NCBI GenBank assembly: GCA_001770775.1
Contig: MESA01000011.1
Span: 148,494-212,493 of the forward strand
DNA from: Burkholderiales bacterium RIFCSPHIGHO2_12_FULL_63_20
GTDB lineage: Bacteria > Pseudomonadota > Gammaproteobacteria > Burkholderiales > Burkholderiaceae_C
Length of the DNA: 64,000 nt
Direction of reading: 5' to 3'
Below, in pieces: positions 1 through 10,118 of this stretch (the stretch's first letter is position 1; each line of letters opens with the position of its first letter). The position numbers were made by a program, and so were the translations under genes. The notes below the pieces were generated by a model, which searched no databases, had not been told where the DNA came from, and was given only the letters and a program-made list of their open reading frames with translations.

Positions 1-112
1 AACGTGCATGGTCAATTCATGGTATGTGAAATTCGGACGGGCTATTGAAAATGAACGCTGCATGCTATGTTAGCGCCTCGCACATGGCGAAATATCTCGC
101 GACACCCTCCTC

Positions 113-3100
113 ATGAAACCCCGCTCCTTCGCGCGCCAGATCGCCTACACCCTGGTCATGCTGGGCGTGATGATCGTGGCCTTCATGGTCTACACGCTCG
201 CCGAGAAGGCCATCGATGCCGCCAACGAGGCGCGCCTGCGCGCATTCATGCTGGCCGACGAGCTGCACCAGTCCTCCGACGACCTCACCCGCATGGCGCG
301 CCTTTATGTGGTCGGCGGGCATGCGGAGGCGCGCCGTCATTACCAGCGCATCCTCGACATCCGCGATGGCCTGCACCCTCGGCCCACCGGCTACAGCGGC
401 ATCTACTGGGATCTGGTCCTGGTCAGTGGCCAAGCCCCCCGAGCGGACAGCACGCAACGTATCCCGCTGATCGAGTTGATGCGCCAGGCGGGGTTCCCCG
501 CCAACGAGCTGGACATCCTGATCCAGGCCAAGGCCCATTCCGACCGGCTCACGCAAATCGAACGCGACGCCATGGCGGCGAGCGACGACCGGGGGCCCGA
601 TGCCGAAGCAAGCCAGGCGCGTGCTCGGCTGATGCTGCACGACACCAACTATCTTGTCGCCAAAGCCGCCATCCTGGCGCCCATCGACCGGGTCAACACC
701 CTGATGCGCGAGCGCACGAACGGCGCGGTGGCTCAGGCCGAGCGCCAGGCGCTGTACGCGCGCAGCGTGCTGATCGCCAGTGGCGTGATCCTGATGCTCA
801 TGCTGTTTCGGGCGGCCCAGGTGCTGCGTGCCCTGCTGGGCGGGTCGGTCGATGCCGTGCATGTCCAGATCAGCCGCATCGGCCAGGGTGATTTCACCCC
901 CTCGAGCCTGGCGCTGGACGCCCCGGAGGGCTCCATGCTGGCCCGACTCATCGACACCCAGCGCAGGCTGCAGCAGATGAGCGAGGAGCGCGCGCGCACC
1001 CAGGACGAACTGCACCGCAGCGAAACCCGCTTGATCGAAGCCCAGCGCTTGGCCCAGCTGGGCCACTGGGAGCTCGACTTCGACACCTATGCCATGCAGT
1101 GGTCCCACGAGGTCTACCGCATCTTCGAGCGGGACCCAGCACGCTTCACACCCAGTTGCGAGAGCATTCTCGCGCTCATCCACCCCGACGACCGCGACCG
1201 CGTGGACCGCGACTTCAAGGCGGCCATGGTCAGCCACACGCCGTGCGAGATCGCCTACCGCCTGCAGTGGTCCGATGGTCGCGTGAAGTTCATTTGCCAG
1301 CGCTGTGAAACCTTGTTCGATCCGCAAGGACAGGCCGTGCGGATCATCGGCACGATGCAGGATGTCAGCCACAGCAAGCAGACCGAGCGGGCGCTGCAAC
1401 GCCTCAACCGCGACCTGCGGCTGCTGAGCGACTGCAACACCGCCCTGGTCCATGCCCAGGACGAAGCCACCTTGTTGCAGGAAATTTGCCGCCTCGGCGT
1501 CGAGAGCGGTGGCTACAGCCTGGCCTGGGTCGGCTTTGCTCAGCAGGACGAGGAGCGCAGCGTGACGGTGGTCGCCGAACGCGGCGACCGCAACAACTAC
1601 CTGGCGCAGGTGCGCATCACCTGGGCGGACAGCGCGCGGGGCCGTGGCGTGGTGGGCACCGCCATCCGCACCGGCCAGCCCAGCCTGGTGACCGACATCC
1701 CCAACGATCCGCGCATGGCACCGTGGGCGCCCACGGCCAGCGAACTGGGCCTGCAGTCCTGCGTCGCCCTGCCCCTGATCTGCGATGCGCGCGTACTGGG
1801 CGCCCTGACCCTGTACTCGAGCGAACGCGATGCCTTCGACGCGACCGAGCTGAACCTGCTGATGGAGCTGGCCAACGACCTGGCCTACGGCATCACCACG
1901 CTGCGCGCCCGGGCCGAGCATGCCGAGGCCAAGGCGCGGCTGGACTTCCTCTCGCACTACGACCCGCTGACGCACCTGCCCAACCGCCTGCTGCTGGGTG
2001 ATCGCTTTGCGCACGCCGCCGAGGTGGCCCGCAGTGAGCACCGCACGCTGACGCTGTTCTATCTTGACCTGGACCACTTCAAGCACATCAACGACAGCCT
2101 GGGTTATGCCGTGGGCGACCAGGTCCTGGTGCAGTGTGTCGAGCGCCTGCGCCAGTGCCTGCCGCCCAGCGCCACGATCAGCCGCATGAGCGGCGACGAG
2201 TTCGTGGTGCTGCTGACAGGCCCGGACGACCTGGCCCGCATCGCAGGCCTGGCCGATGCCGTCAGCAAGGCGTTTGCCGAGCCCTTCCAGGTGGGCGAAC
2301 ACGCGCTCAACGCGTCCTGCTCCATCGGCATCGCGCTGTTCCCGAACGACGGCGACGATTTCGACACGCTGTTCCGCCACGCCCACACTGCGGTCAACAG
2401 CGCCAAGGACGCGGGCCGCAACGCCTACCGCTTCTTCTCGCACGAGATGAACGCCGGCCTGGTCGACCAGATCCGCCTGACTGGCGCGCTGGCCCAGGCG
2501 GTGCGCCGCCACGAGTTCTGCCTGCACTACCAGCCGCAGCTCGACCTGCGCAGCGGCCACATCGTCGGCATGGAGGCCCTGGTGCGCTGGCAACACCCCG
2601 AGGCCGGCCTGCTGCCGCCGGGGCAGTTCATCGCGCTGGCCGAACGCAGCGGGCACATCATTCCCATCGGCGAATGGGTGCTGCGCGAAGCCTGCCGCCA
2701 GGCGCGCCTGTGGGCCGACACCCTCGCCCACCCCCCGGTGATGGCCGTCAACCTCTCGGCCCTGCAGTTCAAGCGCGGCGACGTGCTGGCCCTGGTGCGC
2801 GACGCCCTGGCCACATCCGGCCTGCCGGCCCAGTTGCTGGAGCTGGAGCTGACCGAATCCATCTTGCTGCAAGACGTGGACAGCACCATCGCCACCCTGC
2901 AGGGGCTCAAGGCCATGGGGGTCAAGCTCTCCATCGATGATTTCGGCACGGGCTACTCCAGCCTGTCCTACCTGAAACGGCTGGCGGTGGACAAGCTGAA
3001 AATCGACCAGTCCTTCGTGCGCGACATGCTCATTGATGCGGATGGCGCCTCCATCGTCAAGGCCATCGTGCAGCTCGGGCACAACCTGCAGCTGACGGTG

Positions 3101-3232
3101 ATCGCCGAGGGCGTGGAAACCCAGGCGCAGCGCCAGGCCCTGACCGACATGGGCTGCGACGAGGCGCAGGGCTACCTGATCAGCCGCCCCGCACCAGCCG
3201 AGGCCTGCCAGGCCCTGCTTGAGCAGGCCTGA
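113..3232 (+). CDS. Membrane PAS-GAF-GGDEF-EAL cyclic-di-GMP protein
   Basis: A 1039-residue signalling protein that should make and/or degrade cyclic di-GMP at the inner membrane. A membrane segment lies near residues 10-30 and a second near 217-237, bracketing a probable periplasmic sensor region. Then follow a PAS domain (about 305-415), a GAF domain (about 440-590), GGDEF (about 610-775) and EAL (about 790-1035). The EAL motif (821-823) is intact in the context GMEALVRW, with the [10 protein letters not shown] loop later, so phosphodiesterase activity is likely. The cyclase signature reads SGDEF (693-697) rather than GGDEF, so cyclase activity may be weak or the domain may be regulatory. 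No strong ribosome binding site is visible before the ATG. The gene converges with another GGDEF gene 12 bases downstream. Family call is firm; the signal sensed is unknown. Confidence 0.93.
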   Translation: MKPRSFARQIAYTLVMLGVMIVAFMVYTLAEKAIDAANEARLRAFMLADELHQSSDDLTRMARLYVVGGHAEARRHYQRILDIRDGLHPRPTGYSGIYWDLVLVSGQAPRADSTQRIPLIELMRQAGFPANELDILIQAKAHSDRLTQIERDAMAASDDRGPDAEASQARARLMLHDTNYLVAKAAILAPIDRVNTLMRERTNGAVAQAERQALYARSVLIASGVILMLMLFRAAQVLRALLGGSVDAVHVQISRIGQGDFTPSSLALDAPEGSMLARLIDTQRRLQQMSEERARTQDELHRSETRLIEAQRLAQLGHWELDFDTYAMQWSHEVYRIFERDPARFTPSCESILALIHPDDRDRVDRDFKAAMVSHTPCEIAYRLQWSDGRVKFICQRCETLFDPQGQAVRIIGTMQDVSHSKQTERALQRLNRDLRLLSDCNTALVHAQDEATLLQEICRLGVESGGYSLAWVGFAQQDEERSVTVVAERGDRNNYLAQVRITWADSARGRGVVGTAIRTGQPSLVTDIPNDPRMAPWAPTASELGLQSCVALPLICDARVLGALTLYSSERDAFDATELNLLMELANDLAYGITTLRARAEHAEAKARLDFLSHYDPLTHLPNRLLLGDRFAHAAEVARSEHRTLTLFYLDLDHFKHINDSLGYAVGDQVLVQCVERLRQCLPPSATISRMSGDEFVVLLTGPDDLARIAGLADAVSKAFAEPFQVGEHALNASCSIGIALFPNDGDDFDTLFRHAHTAVNSAKDAGRNAYRFFSHEMNAGLVDQIRLTGALAQAVRRHEFCLHYQPQLDLRSGHIVGMEALVRWQHPEAGLLPPGQFIALAERSGHIIPIGEWVLREACRQARLWADTLAHPPVMAVNLSALQFKRGDVLALVRDALATSGLPAQLLELELTESILLQDVDSTIATLQGLKAMGVKLSIDDFGTGYSSLSYLKRLAVDKLKIDQSFVRDMLIDADGASIVKAIVQLGHNLQLTVIAEGVETQAQRQALTDMGCDEAQGYLISRPAPAEACQALLEQA

Positions 3233-3244
3233 ACACCGGCCTCG

Positions 3245-4333
3245 TCAGCGCGCAGACACCACCCGGTTGCGCCCCTGCGACTTGGCCATGTAGAGGGCCT
3301 GGTCGGCGCGGTGCTGCAGGCTGTCAGGCCGCTCTTCGGCCAGCAAGGTGGCCACGCCAATGCTCACGGTGACCCCGGCCACAGGCATCGCCTCGGCCTG
3401 GGCAATCTGGCTGCGGATGCGCTCGGCCACCCCAGCAGCTGACGTGGCATCGGTGTCGGCCAGGAGCACAGCAAACTCCTCGCCGCCCACGCGCGCCGCG
3501 ACATCGATCTCACGGGCGCTCTCCTGCAGCACACCGGCCAGCACCCGCAACACATGATCGCCCACCGCATGGCCATGCTGATCGTTGACAGCCTTGAAAT
3601 GGTCGGCATCGACCAGCAGCACGCTCAGGGGCGCGCCGTTGCGCTGCACGCGCCGCCACTCGCGGGCCAGTTGCTGGTCGTAAGCCCGCCGGTTATTCAA
3701 GCCCGTGAGCGCATCGGTGTGCGCCAGCTCCGACAGGCGCTCGTTGAGCACGCCGACCTTGTGCATCTCCTCGGCCAGCAGCCGGTTGGTCTCGGCCAAC
3801 TGGGTCAGGGCCTGGCGCAAAGTGATCTCGCGCAAGGTGGCGTGCGCCAGCTCGGTCAGCACCTCCACATCGCGCGCGGTCCAGTGCCGGGGCTGCATGT
3901 CCACCGCGCAAAAACTGCCCAGCACCAGCCCCTCCGGGGTCACCAGCGGCACCCCGGCATAGGCCCGCACGCCCAAGGTCTGCACCGTGGGCACGTCGGC
4001 AAAGCCGGGCAGTGCGCAGACATCGTCCAGCAACAATGGACCCTGCGAGAGCAAGGCGTAATGGCAGAAGGTGCGCCCCTGGAGCTGACGCGCGCTGGCC
4101 AAAGGCTCGCCAAAGCCGATGGTGCTCTTGTAGAAGTCCCGCCCGGCATCCACCAGGGAGACGAAGGTGGCCGGCACCTCCAGCAAGCGGGTGGCCAACC
4201 GGGTGAGGCGGTCAAAGCTCTCTTCGGCAGGGGTGTCCAGCAAGCCGGTGTCGCACACCGCCTGCAGCCGCGCCGGGTCGAGGCGGGCGGCGTTCACTTC
4301 GTCATCCGACGGCGCGGGAGCGGAAAAACTCAT
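3245..4333 (-). CDS. GAF-GGDEF diguanylate cyclase
   Basis: A 362-residue soluble diguanylate cyclase that would condense two GTP to cyclic di-GMP. The N-terminal half is a GAF sensor (about 30-190, recognisable by LLDTPAEESFDRLTRLA near its start), followed by a short coiled-coil linker and a C-terminal GGDEF domain. The active-site loop is a functional GGEEF variant at residues 283-287, preceded by DALTGLNNRR. The frame is open further upstream, but the ATG at 4333 is chosen because the GAF domain begins soon after it and the extra upstream residues have no family character. It runs convergent with the GGDEF-EAL gene and divergent from icd, so the two cyclic-di-GMP genes may form a functional pair. 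Confidence 0.93.
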   Translation of the reverse strand: MSFSAPAPSDDEVNAARLDPARLQAVCDTGLLDTPAEESFDRLTRLATRLLEVPATFVSLVDAGRDFYKSTIGFGEPLASARQLQGRTFCHYALLSQGPLLLDDVCALPGFADVPTVQTLGVRAYAGVPLVTPEGLVLGSFCAVDMQPRHWTARDVEVLTELAHATLREITLRQALTQLAETNRLLAEEMHKVGVLNERLSELAHTDALTGLNNRRAYDQQLAREWRRVQRNGAPLSVLLVDADHFKAVNDQHGHAVGDHVLRVLAGVLQESAREIDVAARVGGEEFAVLLADTDATSAAGVAERIRSQIAQAEAMPVAGVTVSIGVATLLAEERPDSLQHRADQALYMAKSQGRNRVVSAR

Positions 4334-4563
4334 GGCGTGCGTGAAGCGGACAAAAACACAGTGTGCCGCAAGATGGCCCAACACCGCCCCCGGTTTGCCC
4401 CCACAACGGTTGAGGTCACAGGTCGACTTATTGCCATGAAACAAGCAATTTGCCCCAAGTAGCGATATCGTTACGCCTTTGCCAAAACCATGGCCCTGTG
4501 ATGCCCGCCGTTGCTGCGATCCAGCCGGCGGCATTTTCGTCATCCTTATCCGGAAAGCAAGTT

Positions 4564-6804
4564 ATGAGTACCCAGCAGCCCACCATCATCTACACCCTGA
4601 CTGACGAGGCGCCGCTGCTGGCGACCAGCTCCTTCCTTCCGATCGTGCGCACCTTTGCCGCCCCGGCCGGCATCAACGTCACCACCAGCGACATCTCGGT
4701 GGCCGCCCGCATCCTGGGCGAGTTCCCCGAGTGCCTGAGCGAAGCGCAGCGCGTGCCCGACAACCTGGCCGAACTGGGCCGCCTGACCCTGCAGCCCGAC
4801 ACCAACATCATCAAGCTGCCCAACATCAGCGCCTCGGTGCACCAACTGGTCAGCGCCATCAAGGAACTGCAAGGCAAGGGCTACGCCGTCCCCGACTTTC
4901 CGGAAGACCCCAAGAGCGACGAAGAGAAGGCCATCCGTCTGCGCTATGCCAAGTGCCTGGGCAGCGCCGTGAACCCCGTCCTGCGTGAAGGCAATTCCGA
5001 CCGCCGCGCCCCTGCCGCCGTCAAGAACTACGCCCGCAAGAACCCGCACAGCATGGGCGAGTGGAGCCAGGCCTCGCGCACGCACGTGGCCACCATGAAG
5101 CACGGCGACTTCTACCACGGTGAAAAGTCCCTGACCCTGGACAAGGCCCGTGACGTGAAGATGGAGCTGGTCACCGCCAGCGGCAAGACCATCGTCCTCA
5201 AGCCGAAAGTGGCGCTGCTCGAAGGCGAGATCATCGACAGCATGTTCATGAGCAAGAAGGCGCTGTGCGACTTCTACGAAACGCAGTTCGAAGACGCCCG
5301 CAAGACCGGCGTGATGCTGTCGCTGCACGTCAAGGCCACGATGATGAAGGTCTCGCACCCCATCGTGTTCGGCCACGCCGTGCGCATCTTCTACAAGGAA
5401 GCCTTCGAGAAGCATGGCAAGCTGTTCGATGAGCTGGGTGTCAACGTCAACAACGGCCTGGTCAACCTGTTCGACAAGCTGGAGACCCTGCCCAGCTCGC
5501 AACGCGAAGAAATCATCCAGGACCTGCACGCCTGCCACGAGCACCGTCCCGAGCTGGCCATGGTGGACTCGGCCAAGGGCATCTCCAACCTGCACGCCCC
5601 CAACGACGTGATCGTGGACGCCTCGATGCCCGCCATGATCCGCATCGGCGGCAAGATGTGGGGCGCCGATGGCCGTCCGAAAGACACCAAGGCCGTGATC
5701 CCCGAGTCGACCTTTGCCCGCATCTACCAGGAGATGATCAACTTCTGCAAGACCAACGGCAACTTCGACCCGCGCACCATGGGCACCGTGCCCAACGTGG
5801 GCCTGATGGCCCAGCAAGCTGAAGAGTACGGCTCGCACGACAAGACCTTCGAGATCGCCGAAGCGGGCGTGGCCAACATCGTCGACATCGCCACCGGCGA
5901 GATCCTGCTGTCGCAGAACGTGGAAGAGGGCGACATCTGGCGCATGTGCCAGGTCAAGGACGCCCCGATCCGCGACTGGGTCAAGCTGGCCGTCAACCGC
6001 GCTCGCAACTCCGGCATGACCGCCGTGTTCTGGCTCGACGAGTTTCGCCCGCACGAGGCCGAGCTGCGCAAGAAGGTCGTCCAGTACCTCAAGGACCACG
6101 ATACGACCGGCCTGGACATCCAGATCATGTCGCAGGTGCGCGCGATGCGTTACACGCTGGAGCGCGTGATCCGCGGCAAGGACACCATCTCGGTGACCGG
6201 CAACATCCTGCGCGACTACCTGACCGACCTGTTCCCCATCATGGAACTGGGCACCAGCGCCAAGATGCTGTCCATCGTCCCGCTGATGGCCGGTGGCGGC
6301 ATGTACGAAACCGGCGCGGGCGGCTCGGCCCCCAAGCACGTCAAGCAGCTGGTGGAAGAAAACCACCTGCGCTGGGACTCGCTGGGTGAGTTCCTCGCCC
6401 TGGCCGTGTCGCTGGAAGACCTGGGCCTCAAGACCGGCAACACGCAAGCCAAGATCCTGGCCAAGACGCTGGACGCGGCCACGGGCACCTTGCTGGAAAA
6501 CAACAAGAACCCCTCGCCCAAGACCGGTCAGCTGGACAACCGCGGCAGCCAGTTCTATCTGGCGCTGTACTGGGCCCAGGCGCTGGCCGCCCAGACCGAC
6601 GACGCGGCCCTGGCCGCCAAGTTCGCCCCCCTGGCCCAGTCCCTGAGTGCCCAGGAAGCCACCATCGTGGCCGAGCTGGCCGCGGTGCAAGGCAAGCCGG
6701 CCGACATCGGTGGCTACTACATGCCCGACGCGGCCAAGCTGGAAGCGGTCATGCGCCCCAGCGCCACGCTGAACGCCACGCTGGCGAGCGTGGTCGCCGC
6801 CTGA
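4564..6804 (+). CDS. icd: Isocitrate dehydrogenase, NADP-dependent, monomeric type
   Basis: A 746-residue enzyme of the tricarboxylic acid cycle that oxidatively decarboxylates isocitrate to 2-oxoglutarate using NADP+. The length and full-length sequence character (start [20 protein letters not shown], the [20 protein letters not shown] block, the [12 protein letters not shown] block) are those of the monomeric IDH family, not the shorter dimeric Icd. The frame opens upstream at a TTG, but the ATG at 4564 matches where the family begins. The gene stands alone and is followed by a clear intrinsic terminator, so it is monocistronic. The 230-base divergent spacer with the GGDEF gene should hold its promoter, but I could not assign one. 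Confidence 0.97.
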   Translation: MSTQQPTIIYTLTDEAPLLATSSFLPIVRTFAAPAGINVTTSDISVAARILGEFPECLSEAQRVPDNLAELGRLTLQPDTNIIKLPNISASVHQLVSAIKELQGKGYAVPDFPEDPKSDEEKAIRLRYAKCLGSAVNPVLREGNSDRRAPAAVKNYARKNPHSMGEWSQASRTHVATMKHGDFYHGEKSLTLDKARDVKMELVTASGKTIVLKPKVALLEGEIIDSMFMSKKALCDFYETQFEDARKTGVMLSLHVKATMMKVSHPIVFGHAVRIFYKEAFEKHGKLFDELGVNVNNGLVNLFDKLETLPSSQREEIIQDLHACHEHRPELAMVDSAKGISNLHAPNDVIVDASMPAMIRIGGKMWGADGRPKDTKAVIPESTFARIYQEMINFCKTNGNFDPRTMGTVPNVGLMAQQAEEYGSHDKTFEIAEAGVANIVDIATGEILLSQNVEEGDIWRMCQVKDAPIRDWVKLAVNRARNSGMTAVFWLDEFRPHEAELRKKVVQYLKDHDTTGLDIQIMSQVRAMRYTLERVIRGKDTISVTGNILRDYLTDLFPIMELGTSAKMLSIVPLMAGGGMYETGAGGSAPKHVKQLVEENHLRWDSLGEFLALAVSLEDLGLKTGNTQAKILAKTLDAATGTLLENNKNPSPKTGQLDNRGSQFYLALYWAQALAAQTDDAALAAKFAPLAQSLSAQEATIVAELAAVQGKPADIGGYYMPDAAKLEAVMRPSATLNATLASVVAA

Positions 6805-6830
6805 TCCGCGCGTGATCCCTGAGTGACCCG

Positions 6831-6854
6831 ACGGCCTCGCAAGAGGCCGTTTTT
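6831..6854 (+). terminator. Intrinsic terminator of icd
   Basis: A perfect 8-bp stem (ACGGCCTC and its complement GAGGCCGT) closes on a GCAA tetraloop and is followed directly by TTTT. It starts 27 bases after the icd stop codon and precedes a convergent gene, the expected place for a transcription terminator. Confidence 0.85.
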
Positions 6855-6873
6855 CATGGGGGCCCCGAACGGC

Positions 6874-7722
6874 TCACCAGGCGGCCGGGTCCACCTTGTA
6901 AAAGCCCGCCAGCTCGGCATACAAGGCCGGCTGGTTCTGCAGCAGATCCTGGCCGCGCTCGAAAAACGCCTCGGTGGCGACCGCGAAGAACTCCACGGGC
7001 TCGCTCGCGCCGTACGGGTCCAGCACCGTCTCCTCGCCACGCGCCACCTGCGCTTGCAGCTGCGCAAACGCTGCCCGCATCACCTCGGCCCAGCGCGCAT
7101 GGCGCTGCGCACTGCCCAGCTCCGGCGCGCCGTTGCTCAGACCGTTCTCGGCGTCGAGCTGGTGCGCAAACTCGTGCAGCACCACGTTGAAAGCATCGTC
7201 CGGGATGCGGGCGCTGTCGCGCGTCTCGTCCCACGCCAAGATGACCTGCCCCTCATCCCACGACTCACCTGCCCGCAGTTCGTCATGGGCGTGCACCAGG
7301 CCGTGCTCGTCGGGCTGCGTGTGCTGCACCCAGAAGGCCCGGGGGTAGACCAGGATCTGGCGCAGACGGGGGTAATAGTCCGTGGGCCGATTGAGCAGCA
7401 GCAGGCAAGCCTGTGCCGCCACCGTGATGCGCACTTCGTCGGTGATGGCCTGCCCTTCGCAGCCGATGAAGGCCTTTTCTGCCAGGAAGACCTGAATGTG
7501 CCGTTTGAGCTGCGCCTGCAGATCAGCCGGCATGCTGCGCGTCAGCGGCACCCGTCGACGCAGGATGCGCTCCCACGCCTCGGGAAAGGGCGCCGACTGC
7601 AGCCGTCGCCGGCGATGCGCCAGACGCCGGGGCTGCGTCCACAGCCAGACGATCCAGGCCAAGGCCAGGGCGACCAGCAACAACAAGGGCAAGGGATTGG
7701 GGGCAGACAAGGAAGCAACCAT
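6874..7722 (-). CDS. mtfA: MtfA-like zinc-dependent peptidase
   Basis: A 282-residue protein of the MtfA (Mlc titration factor A) family. In enterobacteria MtfA is a zinc aminopeptidase that binds the glucose repressor Mlc; outside them its partner is uncertain. A hydrophobic N-terminal segment (about residues 10-28, rich in Leu/Ala/Trp) suggests membrane anchoring, which fits the longer betaproteobacterial versions. The catalytic HExxH motif is visible in VVLHEFAHQLD, followed by the family's ELGSAQRHARWAEVM region and a later Glu-rich segment (EFFAVATEAFF) that would supply the third zinc ligand. It converges with icd across the terminator. Confidence 0.88.
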   Translation of the reverse strand: MVASLSAPNPLPLLLLVALALAWIVWLWTQPRRLAHRRRRLQSAPFPEAWERILRRRVPLTRSMPADLQAQLKRHIQVFLAEKAFIGCEGQAITDEVRITVAAQACLLLLNRPTDYYPRLRQILVYPRAFWVQHTQPDEHGLVHAHDELRAGESWDEGQVILAWDETRDSARIPDDAFNVVLHEFAHQLDAENGLSNGAPELGSAQRHARWAEVMRAAFAQLQAQVARGEETVLDPYGASEPVEFFAVATEAFFERGQDLLQNQPALYAELAGFYKVDPAAW

Positions 7723-7853
7723 ACAACATCCTGGCCAGCCGATGGGCGTGACAAATTCACGTGATCACCTCGGCGCCACTGGGTCATTTTGCGACATCGT
7801 CAAGTTGTCATCCGGGCTCGCAATAGTCGCCTGCGTCGCGCAGGAGACTTTCC

Positions 7854-8363
7854 ATGGACTTGACCCTTCCCTATGCCAAGACCGACCTCGCGTGGTCGGC
7901 CATCCGCACCCGCAGCATCGAGCTCAGTGGGGCGGCGCGCGCCGTGCTGATCATGATCGACGGCAAGCGCCCCCTGGCTGACCTGCTGCCAGCCATCGAA
8001 GCCCTGTCGCTGACGCTGGACGATGTGCGAGAGCTTCTGACACGTGGTTTGGTGGCGCCCTGCCCGAAAAAACAGGTGACGGCCCCGTTGGCACACTCAT
8101 CGGTACCCGCGCCCGCGCCGGCCCCAGCGGCCACGCGCTCGCTCGCCGCGGCCAAGTTCTATGCGCTGGAGCAGATCGCGCGCCTGCTGGGCCGCCGCGA
8201 TGAAGCGCTGCGCCTGGCCGCCCGCGATGTGGTGGACCACCCCAGCCTGCTGACCTGGCTGGAGACCTGCCGGCACGCGATTGCCGAGATTGCCGGAGAA
8301 GAGCGCGCCAACATGCTGATGGCGCGCACCCACGCGTTGATCCCAGAGTTGCAACCGGCCTGA
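7854..8363 (+). CDS. Hypothetical protein, 169 residues
   Basis: I do not recognise the family. The gene has a good ribosome binding site (AGGAG about 9 bases before the ATG) and codon use like its neighbours, so it is very likely real. The N-terminal half (residues 1-70: DLTLPYAKTDLAWSAIRTRS, then a segment reading LIMIDGKRPLADLLPAIEAL) resembles the small helical domains found in Burkholderiales proteins that follow a fixed 'R-x-x-L-x-x-x-x-R-x-x-L-x-x-I-D' pattern; the middle is a Pro/Ala linker and the C-terminal part is helical. No signal peptide or membrane segment. It stands alone between divergent mtfA and convergent gst. Confidence 0.75.
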   Translation: MDLTLPYAKTDLAWSAIRTRSIELSGAARAVLIMIDGKRPLADLLPAIEALSLTLDDVRELLTRGLVAPCPKKQVTAPLAHSSVPAPAPAPAATRSLAAAKFYALEQIARLLGRRDEALRLAARDVVDHPSLLTWLETCRHAIAEIAGEERANMLMARTHALIPELQPA

Positions 8364-8439
8364 AGACGCAAGGGCCTGTGCGGCCACGTGTGCACGGCCG
8401 CCGCTGTCAGTGCCCCGTCAGCAGCAGGTCAACGCGCGG

Positions 8440-9075
8440 TCACAGCGACATGGACGGCCGCTCGGCCATCGCCGCGCGCCAACGCATCAGGTGCGGGTGC
8501 GCCTCGGTGACGCGTACCTTGACCACGCGCGCAAAGTCCACGGCCACCACCGCCGTGATGTCAGCGATGCTGAACCGGTCGGTGGCGATGAACTCCCGAC
8601 CGGCCAGGCGCTCGTTGAGCATGTCGAAGAACTGCTGCGTACGCACCAGGCCGCGCTCGGCCAGCGCCGGGATCTGCGGGTGGTCCTGCGGGCCCGGCAA
8701 GGCGCGGTTGGCCATCGCCGGGCTGCCGTTGCGAAAGGCCTCGGCCACGGCCATCAGACCTTCAAACTCCATGCGCCAGTTCCAGCTGGCCACCTCGGCC
8801 TTCTCGGCGGGCGAGACACCCAGCAAGCGATGCTGGGGGTACTGCGCCTCGATGTAGGCCGCGATCGCAGCGTTGTCGGTCAGCAGCAGACCGTTCTCGG
8901 TGCGCAAAACGGGCACCGTGCACAGCGGATTCACCGCGCGGAAGGCGTCACTGAGTTGCTCGCTGGTGCGCAGGTCCACCTGCACGGTCTCATAGGTCAG
9001 GCCTTTTTCGGCCAGCAAGATGCGGGCGCGGCGGGGGCTGGGGGCCGTGGCGCAGTCGTAAAGGGTCAGGGGCAT
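8440..9075 (-). CDS. Glutathione S-transferase family protein
   Basis: A 211-residue cytosolic GST. The N-terminal thioredoxin fold (about 1-80) contains the glutathione-binding cis-proline block NPLCTVPVL followed by the Glu/Ser-Asp type stretch (LLLTDNAAIAAYIE); the C-terminal half is the all-helical GST domain with the FSIADITAV N-capping motif. The start codon lies inside the 3' end of the preceding GST gene (10-base overlap), so the two are translationally coupled. The substrate cannot be told from sequence; general detoxification or peroxide reduction is likely. Confidence 0.92.
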   Translation of the reverse strand: MPLTLYDCATAPSPRRARILLAEKGLTYETVQVDLRTSEQLSDAFRAVNPLCTVPVLRTENGLLLTDNAAIAAYIEAQYPQHRLLGVSPAEKAEVASWNWRMEFEGLMAVAEAFRNGSPAMANRALPGPQDHPQIPALAERGLVRTQQFFDMLNERLAGREFIATDRFSIADITAVVAVDFARVVKVRVTEAHPHLMRWRAAMAERPSMSL

Positions 9076-9950
9076 GCCAACTTGTCCTGGGTGTTCGTCT
9101 CGAAATCGCTGGCGTCATGGCGTTCGTGCAACTGGCTGGCCGGGTCGCCCACCACGCGGTTGACCATGCGCCCGCGCCGGGCTCCCGGACGCTGCGCGAT
9201 CTCTTCTGCCCAGCGTACGACATGGGTGTAGTCCTGGACCTGCAGGAATTCCCCAGCTTCGTACAACTGCCCCTTCGACAAGGCGCCGTACCAGGGCCAG
9301 ATGGCCATGTCGGCGATCGTGTACGTGTCGCCCACCATGTAGCGGTGCTCGGCCAGATGGCGGTTGAGCACGTCCATCTGGCGCTTGACCTCCATGGCAT
9401 AGCGGTCGATGGCGTATTCGAGCTTGACCGGCGCATAGGCATAGAAGTGCCCGAAACCCCCACCCAGGAACGGCGCGCTGCCCACCTGCCAGAACAGCCA
9501 CGACAGGCACTCGGCGCGCTGGGCTGGCTCGGTGGGCAGGAAGGCGCCGAACTTCTCGGCCAGGTAGACCAGGATGGCGCCGGACTCGAACACGCGAATG
9601 GGCTCAGGGCCGCTGCGGTCCATCAGCGCCGGGATTTTGGAGTTGGGGTTGACCTCGACAAAGCCCGAGCCGAACTGCGCGCCCTCGTTGATGCGGATCA
9701 GCCAGGCGTCGTACTCGGCGCCGGTGTGGCCGGCTTGCAGCAGCTCTTCGAGCATCACCGTCACCTTCACGCCATTGGGCGTGCCCAGCGAGTACAGCTG
9801 CAGCGGGTGCTTGCCCACGGGCAGGGCCTGCTCGTGGGTCGGCCCGGCAATGGGGCGGTTGATGTTGGCAAAGCGGCCGCCATGGCCTGGGGTCCAGGTC
9901 CAGACGGCCGGGGGCGTGTAGCCAGAGGCGTCGTCGTGGGTGTCGCTCAT
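9066..9950 (-). CDS. yghU: Glutathione S-transferase, YghU type (disulfide-bond reductase)
   Basis: A 294-residue GST of the YghU/Nu class, longer than common GSTs. These bind two glutathione molecules and reduce disulfides and hydroperoxides. The N-terminal extension with WTPG and FANINRPIAGPT, the block LQLYSLGTPNGVKVTVMLEE, and VNPNSKIPAL are characteristic. The frame is open upstream, but the ATG at 9950 has an AGGAG site at a good distance and matches family starts. It is first in a two-gene operon; its stop overlaps the second GST by 10 bases. Confidence 0.92.
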   Translation of the reverse strand: MSDTHDDASGYTPPAVWTWTPGHGGRFANINRPIAGPTHEQALPVGKHPLQLYSLGTPNGVKVTVMLEELLQAGHTGAEYDAWLIRINEGAQFGSGFVEVNPNSKIPALMDRSGPEPIRVFESGAILVYLAEKFGAFLPTEPAQRAECLSWLFWQVGSAPFLGGGFGHFYAYAPVKLEYAIDRYAMEVKRQMDVLNRHLAEHRYMVGDTYTIADMAIWPWYGALSKGQLYEAGEFLQVQDYTHVVRWAEEIAQRPGARRGRMVNRVVGDPASQLHERHDASDFETNTQDKLACP

Positions 9951-10118
9951 GTCGGGCACTCCTGAGTCAAGGTGAAAGGCACGCGGGGTGTGCAATCGGT
10001 CCAAGGCCGCAGATTAGCAAACCCGCTGAGGCCGAGCTTGCGCAAGGACATGCGGACCCTCGGCCGCTGCGCCCATCGCCGACAATGCACACCTGCTTCA
10101 TCCCGCCCCTGCTGACCC

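Noticed and set aside
4546..6690. A very long open frame opposite icd
   Set aside because: It is the mirror of the strongly G/C-biased icd codons; its translation is rich in His, Gln, Gly and Val with no domain. Similar long opposite frames at 65-3082 and 60745-61872 were dismissed for the same reason.
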